Assembly: GCA_003557805.1 (NCBI GenBank)
Contig: PWNY01000155.1
Coordinates: forward strand, 1 to 27,066
Reading direction: 5' to 3'
Origin: Bacteroidales bacterium
Lineage (GTDB): Bacteria > Bacteroidota > Bacteroidia > Bacteroidales > UBA7960
DNA: 27,066 nt
Shown here: piece after piece, positions 1 to 5,917 of the stretch
Position numbering within the stretch: position 1 is the stretch's first letter
Layout: the number at the start of each line of letters is the position of its first letter
Notes under the pieces: generated by a model
Told to the model about the DNA's origin: nothing
The model's database searches: none
Seen by the model: the letters and a program-made list of their open reading frames with translations, nothing else
Position numbers and translations under genes: made by a program

Positions 1-1302
1 ATATATTTAACAAATGATGTTATAGCTAAGAACATTGAAAATTTAATTAATTACCAAAAGGAGATAAAAAAGGAGATCGAGTCCATTAACGGGGAACTTG
101 ATGAGCTTGCCCGCACAGCCATTGGTCAAATCAAAAACTACGGATACACTGTAAAGGAGTCTGTTGATTATAAAAAGGTGGTTCATAATACCGGGCGTGA
201 AGCTGAAGACAGGGTAATGTTATTGGAGGGCTGGGTGCCAGACGAAAAAAAGGATGAACTGATAGCTTACCTGGAGAAGAACAACTTCCTCTATGTAATG
301 CAGAAGGCAACAGAGAAGGAGGAGGCCCCCATTTTGCTGAAGAACAAAAAGTTCGCCAGGAAATTCGAGATGCTTGGAGATCTGTATTCCCTGCCAAAGT
401 ATTCGGAGCTGGATCTTACACCCTTCTTTGCCCCTTTTTACATGCTTTTCTTTGGTTTTTGCCTGGGAGATGCAGGTTATGGTATCCTTATGGGTATTAC
501 CGCCCTGTTAATGAAAAAGAGGGTGAAAAAGGAACTTAAACAGATAATGGGGCTTATCTTCTACCTTGGTGTGTCAACCTTCCTGTTCGGTATTATTTCA
601 GGGGTGTTTTTCGGTATCCCCCTTTACGAGACCAGCCTTCCTGTATACAGGGAACTGGCCTCCAGCTTTGAGCAGCAGGGCACTGATATAAATATGCTGC
701 TGTTCTACCTTTCACTTATACTGGGTGGTATTCAGATACTGTTCGGGCTGGTGCTCAAGGCGATCAATGAGACCAAGCAGTTCGGCTGGAAACACGCTGT
801 AGGTACTGCCGGCTGGATACTGTTGCTTACCGGAGGTGTCGCCCTTTACGGTATAAGTGAACTAACCGGGATCCCTTTTGCCGACCTCAACCCTGCACTC
901 TACATTCTGCTGGGTGTAAGTGGCGTTATGATACTGCTGCTTAACAACCTTAACCGCAGTATCCTGATGAATTTCGGACTTGGCCTTTGGAATACATACA
1001 ATATGGTAACAGGGATCCTGGGAGATCTGCTGTCATATATCAGGCTTTTTGCCCTTGGAATTTCAAGCGCAATACTTGGGTTTGTTTTCAACAGCCTGGC
1101 GGTTTCCATGAGTGGAAGCATACCAGTGGTCAATATTATAATCATGACCGTTATCCTGATAATTGGTCACGGTATCAACCTCTTCATGTCGGGGCTGGGT
1201 GCATTTGTACACCCGATGCGTCTGACTTTTGTTGAGTTTTACAAGAATGCCGGTTTTACCGGCGGTGGCAAACAGTATAATCCATTTAAAAAATTCTCAT
1301 AA
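1..1302 (+). CDS. ntpI: V-type ATP synthase subunit I (a-subunit homologue), 5' end outside the window
   Basis: This is the membrane stator subunit of a V/A-type rotary ATPase, which forms the ion half-channels against the K ring. The frame is open from base 1 with no stop, so the gene starts upstream and about 433 residues of its C-terminal part are visible. The first ~120 visible residues are charged and helical (cytoplasmic stalk region). They are followed by about seven or eight hydrophobic segments. The segment ending in SYIRLFALGISS carries the conserved arginine that faces the ring carboxylate. The C-terminal GAFVHPMRLTFVEFYKNAGF stretch is typical of the family, as is the glycine-rich GGGKQYNPF tail. 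The K subunit follows after 27 bases, as expected for a Bacteroidota ntp operon in which the A, B and D subunits would lie upstream. A GTG at 178 would be far too late a start. Family assignment is very safe. Confidence 0.95.
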   Translation: MYLTNDVIAKNIENLINYQKEIKKEIESINGELDELARTAIGQIKNYGYTVKESVDYKKVVHNTGREAEDRVMLLEGWVPDEKKDELIAYLEKNNFLYVMQKATEKEEAPILLKNKKFARKFEMLGDLYSLPKYSELDLTPFFAPFYMLFFGFCLGDAGYGILMGITALLMKKRVKKELKQIMGLIFYLGVSTFLFGIISGVFFGIPLYETSLPVYRELASSFEQQGTDINMLLFYLSLILGGIQILFGLVLKAINETKQFGWKHAVGTAGWILLLTGGVALYGISELTGIPFADLNPALYILLGVSGVMILLLNNLNRSILMNFGLGLWNTYNMVTGILGDLLSYIRLFALGISSAILGFVFNSLAVSMSGSIPVVNIIIMTVILIIGHGINLFMSGLGAFVHPMRLTFVEFYKNAGFTGGGKQYNPFKKFS

Positions 1303-1329
1303 CGTTTAACTTTAAATCAATTTGAAATT

Positions 1330-1782
1330 ATGGAACCAATTATTTTAGCTTACATAGGTATCGGACTAATGGTGGGACTTGCCGGTATTGGCAGTGCCTT
1401 TGGAGTATCTATGGGTGGAAATGCCTCAATCGGAGCACTGAAGAAAAACGACGAGGCTTTTGGTAATTACATGGTACTGAGCGCACTTCCAGGAACTCAG
1501 GGCCTCTATGGCTTTATGGGTTACTTCATCCTGTCAGGTTATCTTACAGCCGGCATGAGCTGGGCAACAGCAGCAGCGATTTTCGGTGCAGGCCTTGCAC
1601 TTGGATTTGTCGGGCTGTTATCAGGTATCCGCCAGGGGCAGGTATGCGCCAACGGTATTGCTGCAATTGGTTCGGGACACAACGTATTCGGCAACACACT
1701 TATCCTGGCCGTTTTCCCGGAACTTTATGCAATTGTTGCATTCGCGGCTACCTTCCTTATTGCAGGTACACTTCCATTGTAA
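1330..1782 (+). CDS. ntpK: V-type ATP synthase subunit K (c-ring proteolipid, two-hairpin form)
   Basis: This 150-residue, very hydrophobic protein has four membrane helices, that is two fused c-type hairpins, and forms the rotating ring of the V-ATPase. The first hairpin has LPGTQGLYGF and the second has SGIRQGQV followed by FPELYAI. The ring carboxylate is Glu131. Leu53, Thr56, Gln57, Gln102 and Glu131 correspond one by one, with the same spacing, to the Na+ ligands Leu61, Thr64, Gln65, Gln110 and Glu139 that I recall for the Enterococcus hirae NtpK ring. Na+ coupling is therefore likely, although it is inferred. The gene follows subunit I after 27 bases and is the last of its operon, because a strong hairpin terminator starts about 20 bases after its stop. 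Confidence 0.96.
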   Translation: MEPIILAYIGIGLMVGLAGIGSAFGVSMGGNASIGALKKNDEAFGNYMVLSALPGTQGLYGFMGYFILSGYLTAGMSWATAAAIFGAGLALGFVGLLSGIRQGQVCANGIAAIGSGHNVFGNTLILAVFPELYAIVAFAATFLIAGTLPL

Positions 1783-1803
1783 GCTTAAGATATATTTCAA
1801 GGC

Positions 1804-1856
1804 AAAGGGGCCTGGTGTTGCCAGATACAGCAGCAACACCCGCCCCTTTATTTTTT
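1804..1856 (+). terminator. Rho-independent terminator of the V-ATPase operon
   Basis: AAAGGGG at 1804-1810 pairs with CCCCTTT at 1843-1849. Inside it GGTGTTG pairs with CAACACC. A run of T residues at 1851-1856 follows. The distal arm and T-run overlap the stop codon and last lysine codons of the convergent lycopene cyclase gene, so the two genes share this DNA. The opposite strand lacks a T-run beyond the stem, so termination is mainly for the + strand. Confidence 0.85.
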
Positions 1857-2552
1857 CCGCGTTTTGCCTGAAAGCAGCTGGTTGTCATATACTGAGTGAA
1901 CCAGCAGCATCATGCCCATAAGATATACTGCATCCTCAACAGGTATTGTGATAAGCCTGATACCAAGGTTCTCCGTATCATCGTAACCGACAACAGGGCT
2001 CTGCGTAAAAGCCCCGGTAAGTGCACCGTTTACAAGTATGAATGGTACCAATATGATAATATAGGTGATAAAAAAATGCGAGAGCCATCTTTTGTGTGAA
2101 CCCATAAATGTTTGTAACAGCAGCATCAGCGAAGTAAAGACCATAACCGTGAGGGTGTATAGCCTGTCTGTGTTCATAATTCCGGTAAGCAGGAAAACTG
2201 CCGAAAGGCTTATTGCTACAGTCAGTGATATTCCGGGGTTTCTTAATCCGGGAAAGAAATATCTTATTACTTCGTATGAAAAGACCACACAATAGGGTAT
2301 TACCAAAAAGAAGAGCCACTCCTCAAGCGGCAGTCCGGCCAGGTAGATGCCTGTCACATAGGCAGGATTGAAGTACCATATATCCTTTGCAGTGAAAATA
2401 ATATCCCAGGGAATAAAAACCAGCATCATTACAGCGATCGCAGGTAGAAGGCGGGGCCACTTTAAAAAAAAGCGGATTTCACTTTCAAAGCTCCATAATA
2501 GTGGTACTGCCATGCTAACTATAAGCAGCGAAAAATAATAAAACTGATCCAT
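1848..2552 (-). CDS. Lycopene cyclase, fused CrtYc/CrtYd type
   Basis: This integral membrane protein of about 234 residues has some seven hydrophobic helices and belongs to the small heterodimeric-type lycopene beta-cyclase family (CrtYc/CrtYd, CarR), here with both halves in one chain. The first half has PWD (48-50) and PLEEWLFF (75-82). The second has PVEDAVYL (204-211). The two acidic P-x-E-E/D motifs are the family hallmark and lie at equivalent places of the two repeats. It would close the ends of lycopene to beta-ionone rings. I chose the Met at 2552 because the protein then begins directly with the first membrane helix. An in-frame ATG at 2570 would add six cysteine-rich residues. It is divergent from a carotenoid ketolase, which supports the assignment. 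No crtB or crtI is in view. Confidence 0.87.
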   Translation of the reverse strand: MDQFYYFSLLIVSMAVPLLWSFESEIRFFLKWPRLLPAIAVMMLVFIPWDIIFTAKDIWYFNPAYVTGIYLAGLPLEEWLFFLVIPYCVVFSYEVIRYFFPGLRNPGISLTVAISLSAVFLLTGIMNTDRLYTLTVMVFTSLMLLLQTFMGSHKRWLSHFFITYIIILVPFILVNGALTGAFTQSPVVGYDDTENLGIRLITIPVEDAVYLMGMMLLVHSVYDNQLLSGKTRKK

Positions 2553-2647
2553 GCAAAAACAACATTCCAATTACAGTATTTGTTTAGTGCCCTCTTTATA
2601 TCCGGTAACATATTGAAATAAACACTAAATTTATCCATTATTACTAT

Positions 2648-3355
2648 ATGTCCGATCCTAAAAGCACTCCGTTGGGAATATTTATCGCAATTACCATAGT
2701 ATCCCTCTGGGCCGGTCACCTGGGCTGGATCCTCCTTAACCTGGATGTTTCCGCTTCAAACCCATGGCTTTATCTTCACATCCTTGTGCAGGCATATTTG
2801 TATACGGGATTGTTTATAACCGCACATGATGCAATGCATGGCAACATATCCGGTTCCAGGGGTGTCAATAATTTTTTCGGTTACCTTACATCATTTCTGT
2901 TTGCAGGGATGAACTACAAAAGACTTAAAAAAAATCACAAGCTGCACCACCGTTTTCCTGCAACGGAAAAAGATCCTGACTACAATGTTCGATCCGGCAA
3001 TTTCTTTATCTGGTGGGGGGTATTCATGCTAAGATACCTTACCATAACCCAGATACTGATAATGGCAATAATATATAACCTGCTGATACTGCATCCTGAG
3101 ATAAGTGAAACAAGTGCTCTGCTCTTGTGGGCGCTGCCCGCAGTTCTGGGCACATTTCAGCTTTTCTGGACCGGTGTATACTGGCCCCACAAACTGCCGC
3201 ATACAGCCGGTATGGGAGTACACAGGGCGCGCACACAGAACAAGAACCATCTTTGGGCTCTTATAAGCTGTTATTTTTTCGGTTACCACCGTGAACACCA
3301 TAACGAACCGCGCATTGCCTGGTGGCAGCTATATAAAGCAAAAGAGCGGCAATAA
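2648..3355 (+). CDS. crtW: Beta-carotene ketolase (CrtW-type, fatty-acid-hydroxylase/desaturase-like di-iron membrane enzyme)
   Basis: This 235-residue membrane protein has the three histidine clusters of di-iron desaturase-like enzymes: HDAMH at 60-64, HKLHH at 97-101 and HREHH at 214-218. The WPHKLPH segment and HRAR at 192-195 before the last histidine box are characteristic of CrtW ketolases as opposed to CrtZ hydroxylases or acyl desaturases. It would introduce a 4-keto group on beta-ionone rings, giving echinenone or canthaxanthin. The start lies 78-96 bases from the divergent cyclase, so the two probably share a control region. A near-consensus -7 box, TAAATTTA (2626-2633), differs from TAnnTTTG at the last base. 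A hydroxylase role cannot be fully excluded from sequence alone. Confidence 0.83.
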   Translation: MSDPKSTPLGIFIAITIVSLWAGHLGWILLNLDVSASNPWLYLHILVQAYLYTGLFITAHDAMHGNISGSRGVNNFFGYLTSFLFAGMNYKRLKKNHKLHHRFPATEKDPDYNVRSGNFFIWWGVFMLRYLTITQILIMAIIYNLLILHPEISETSALLLWALPAVLGTFQLFWTGVYWPHKLPHTAGMGVHRARTQNKNHLWALISCYFFGYHREHHNEPRIAWWQLYKAKERQ

Positions 3356-3392
3356 GCCCGCAAAAAGCAGTATTCAATTTCTAACATAACGG

Positions 3393-4250
3393 TCAAGTGA
3401 GCCTTTTAAGGCATAGTGCAAGGCTGTCCCGCCAATAGGGCACTTTAATGCCGAAGTTCTTCTTTATCCTGGATTTATCAAGCACACTGTAATGTGGCCT
3501 TTTTGCACGGGTTTTGAACTCATTAGAAAGCACCGCTTCTATTTTACAGTCAATCCCGGCAAGTTCAACAGCTGCCCTTGCGAAATCATACCAGCTGCAG
3601 ACTCCTTCGTTGCTGTAATTGCATATTTCACCCCTGGCTGTTTCGGGAATAAGCGGCAGGATATCCATAATTGCCCTGGCAAGGTCTGATGCGTACGTCG
3701 GGCTCCCGACCTGGTCGAATACAACCCTGAGGTCCTCTCCCCTGCTTGCCTTATTTATTATGGTTTTTAAAAAGTTTTGCCCATATGGGGAATAGAGCCA
3801 CGATGTACGTATTATTACCGATCGCTTCGCATTGAAGATGACTTCCAGCTCGCCCTCCAGTTTGCTTTTACCGTATACTGACCTGGGCGAGGCACTGTGT
3901 GACTCTCCATATGGTTTGCACCCGTTGCCGTCAAAAACATAATCCGTGGAAATATGCACCATCAAACAGGATGATACAGAACAGGCCCCGGCAAGTATTC
4001 CTGCCCCCCTGGCATTCACAAGCATTGCACCCCCAATGTCATCCTCTGCCTTGTCAACAGCAGTATAACCTGCACAGTTAATAAGTATGCCGGGTTTATG
4101 TTTGTCAAAATAACCCTTTACCTGTTTTGCTGAGGTTATATCAAGCTCCTCTTTGTCGGTAAACAAAAAGGAATACTCCTTGTAATCTTTTGACAATTCA
4201 CTCAGCTCAAGCCCAAGCTGACCTTTGCTGCCGGTAACAAGAACATTCAT
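3393..4250 (-). CDS. rfbD: dTDP-4-dehydrorhamnose reductase
   Basis: This 285-residue short-chain dehydrogenase (RmlD family) performs the NAD(P)H-dependent last step of dTDP-L-rhamnose synthesis in the cytoplasm, feeding surface polysaccharides. The nucleotide-binding loop is GSKGQLG (7-13). STDYVFDG spans 101-108. The catalytic YGKSK gives Tyr126 and Lys130. The length is normal for the family. Its usual partners rfbA, rfbB and rfbC are not next to it: the neighbours are a convergent carotenoid ketolase and a divergent gene of unknown function. The gene is therefore a lone member of the pathway here. No clear TAnnTTTG box is seen before its start. Confidence 0.94.
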   Translation of the reverse strand: MNVLVTGSKGQLGLELSELSKDYKEYSFLFTDKEELDITSAKQVKGYFDKHKPGILINCAGYTAVDKAEDDIGGAMLVNARGAGILAGACSVSSCLMVHISTDYVFDGNGCKPYGESHSASPRSVYGKSKLEGELEVIFNAKRSVIIRTSWLYSPYGQNFLKTIINKASRGEDLRVVFDQVGSPTYASDLARAIMDILPLIPETARGEICNYSNEGVCSWYDFARAAVELAGIDCKIEAVLSNEFKTRAKRPHYSVLDKSRIKKNFGIKVPYWRDSLALCLKRLT

Positions 4251-4362
4251 AAGCAGGATTTTTTATTGCAGGAAAAAAGGGTCTAAACAGAAAGAATATC
4301 TGCATTACTCCCCGGTGCAAACCAGGGCTAAATTAAAACAAATTTTCAATTATAGCCCAAAT

Positions 4363-4393
4363 CTGTTAAATTTGATATAAACCAATTTAACAG
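4363..4393. promoter_or_regulatory. Perfect 10-bp inverted repeat, operator-like
   Basis: CTGTTAAATT at 4363-4372 and AATTTAACAG at 4384-4393 are exact reverse complements separated by 11 bases. The left arm overlaps the -7 promoter box at 4367-4374 and the right arm ends six bases before the start codon at 4400. A start point just after the -7 box would leave most of the left arm untranscribed, so a protein-binding operator is more likely than an RNA hairpin. A second, shorter repeat, GGGCTA (4325-4330) with TAGCCC (4353-4358), lies just upstream. Confidence 0.5.
4367..4374 (+). promoter_or_regulatory. Bacteroidota -7 promoter box (TAAATTTG)
   Basis: The octamer matches the TAnnTTTG consensus exactly and lies 25 bases before the ATG at 4400. 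A TTTTC about 19 bases upstream is a loose match to the -33 element. Confidence 0.55.
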
Positions 4394-4399
4394 AACAAT

Positions 4400-5836
4400 A
4401 TGCCGGACAGATTCATTGAGAGGGAGGTTTGGGACAGCAACCGCAAGGCTCTGATTATAAACCTTGATAATAGCATTTTTGGTTCATTTGCAGAGATAGG
4501 AGGCGGTCAGGAGGTAGCCAGATGCTTTTTTCAATCAGGGGGGGCATCGGGCACGGTAGCACGTACCATATCTGCCTATGATATGGCCTTCAGCAATTAC
4601 CTATACGGTAAAAGCCCTTCCGGGCGCTATGTTTCCGAAGAAAGGCTCATGCAGATACTTGACAGGGAGTATCAGAGCCTTGTTAAGCTGCTTCATAAAG
4701 AGAGGGGCAGTAAAACAAGGTTTTTTGCATTTGCAAACACCGTGGCAACCATAAATTACAGGAAGGACAACGAAGCCCATGGCTGGCTCGGCCTCAGGTT
4801 TCAGCTTAAGCCCAACTCCAAACCAAATGAGGTGGTACTGCATGTCAGGCTGCTCGAAGACGACAGCCTTGGCCAGCAGCAGACACTTGGGGTCCTGGGG
4901 GTAAACCTGATCTACGCATGTTACTACAATTACCAGTACCCAAACAGTTTCTTAAGGTCACTGCATGATGACATAAATGAAGGGAAGATAGAGATAGATA
5001 TGATAAGCATGAAGGGGCCTGACCTGGATTATGTTGACAACCGCCTTCTGGCGGTCCAGATGGTCAAAAACGGCATGACACCTGTTATACTTTTTGACCG
5101 TCACGGCAAGGTGCAGCAGCCGGCTGACATGCTTTACAGGAAGAACATACTGGTGCTCAGGGGAAGCTTCAGGCCGATCACCTACGTTGGGTTTGATATG
5201 CTTAAAACAGGGTTTTCCCTTTTCAGGGAGGAGGTAGGCTACGACAAGGATAAGAAAGATGCAACGGTGATCTGCGAGATAACACTTAATAACCTAATGC
5301 GTGAGGACCAGTTCGACGAGAGGGACTTTCTTGACAGAATAGATATACTTTCGGGTATGGGGCAGGATGTGATGATCTCCAGCTTCAGGGAGTTTTACCG
5401 GCTGGCAGAGTGGTTCCACAGGTTCAGGATCAATAAGATAAGGATGTTAATGGGTGCGCCTACATTCCGCAACGTTATCAGCACAAAATACTATAGCCAC
5501 CTTGATGGCGGAATAATGGAGGCTTTTGGCAAGCTTTTCACCAAAAAACTCAAGCTGTATATTTACCCTGGGCTCCGTGAAAAAAACGGCCCGGTTCTTA
5601 CCAGTGACAACATCAGGGTCGAAAAGGAAATCGAGCTATTGTACAGGCATATAAGAGAGAACAAATTTATCCTTGACGTCAGGGAATACAAAAAAGATGT
5701 ACTCCCCTGGTCATCCCATATAGTGCTTGAAAAAATACAAAAAAATGAAGAGGGGTGGGAGGATATGGTACCGAAGTATGTTTCAGCGTTTATAAAAACC
5801 AAAAAGCTTTTTGACTACCAGGGTCCTGGTAACTAA
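4400..5836 (+). CDS. Conserved Bacteroidota protein of unknown function
   Basis: This 478-residue protein is soluble, with no signal peptide or membrane segment. I recognise it as a family widespread in Bacteroidota whose database names (from memory, nicotinate-nucleotide adenylyltransferase or even TonB-dependent receptor) look like propagated errors. No HxGH nucleotidyl-transferase motif and no barrel features are present. Recognisable conserved stretches are FGSFAEIGGGQEVARCFF near residue 30, SGGASGTVARTISAYD, FFAFANTVATINY, GWLGLRFQL, QQQTLGVLGVNLIYACYY, VDNRLLAVQMVKNGMTPV, ILVLRGSFRP, DERDFLDR, MISSFREFYRL and GGIMEAFGKLF. Both the glycine-rich early segment and the last stretch suggest a ligand-binding fold, but no function can be given. 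It stands alone between rfbD and a convergent receptor gene, with its own promoter, an operator-like repeat and a terminator. Confidence 0.85.
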   Translation: MPDRFIEREVWDSNRKALIINLDNSIFGSFAEIGGGQEVARCFFQSGGASGTVARTISAYDMAFSNYLYGKSPSGRYVSEERLMQILDREYQSLVKLLHKERGSKTRFFAFANTVATINYRKDNEAHGWLGLRFQLKPNSKPNEVVLHVRLLEDDSLGQQQTLGVLGVNLIYACYYNYQYPNSFLRSLHDDINEGKIEIDMISMKGPDLDYVDNRLLAVQMVKNGMTPVILFDRHGKVQQPADMLYRKNILVLRGSFRPITYVGFDMLKTGFSLFREEVGYDKDKKDATVICEITLNNLMREDQFDERDFLDRIDILSGMGQDVMISSFREFYRLAEWFHRFRINKIRMLMGAPTFRNVISTKYYSHLDGGIMEAFGKLFTKKLKLYIYPGLREKNGPVLTSDNIRVEKEIELLYRHIRENKFILDVREYKKDVLPWSSHIVLEKIQKNEEGWEDMVPKYVSAFIKTKKLFDYQGPGN

Positions 5837-5839
5837 GGC

Positions 5840-5876
5840 AAGAGGCGGCACTTAATGATAAAGGGCCGCCTCTTTT
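5840..5876. terminator. Rho-independent terminator shared by convergent genes
   Basis: AAGAGGCGGC (5840-5849) pairs perfectly with GCCGCCTCTT (5865-5874) around a 15-base loop, followed by T residues to 5876. It begins three bases after the stop of the + gene. On the minus strand it lies about 40 bases after the receptor stop but has only a short T-run, so it probably acts best on the + strand. Confidence 0.85.
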
Positions 5877-5917
5877 CCTGCTTAATGCAGGTCACTTAAT
5901 TCAAACAACCAACAGAA

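Noticed and set aside
3356..3392. A terminator between the ketolase and rfbD
   Set aside because: The 37-base gap has no stem of useful length and no T-run.
4400..5836. Calling this gene a nicotinate-nucleotide adenylyltransferase or TonB-dependent receptor, as relatives are sometimes named
   Set aside because: No HxGH or other nucleotidyl-transferase signature, no signal peptide and no beta-barrel pattern are visible.
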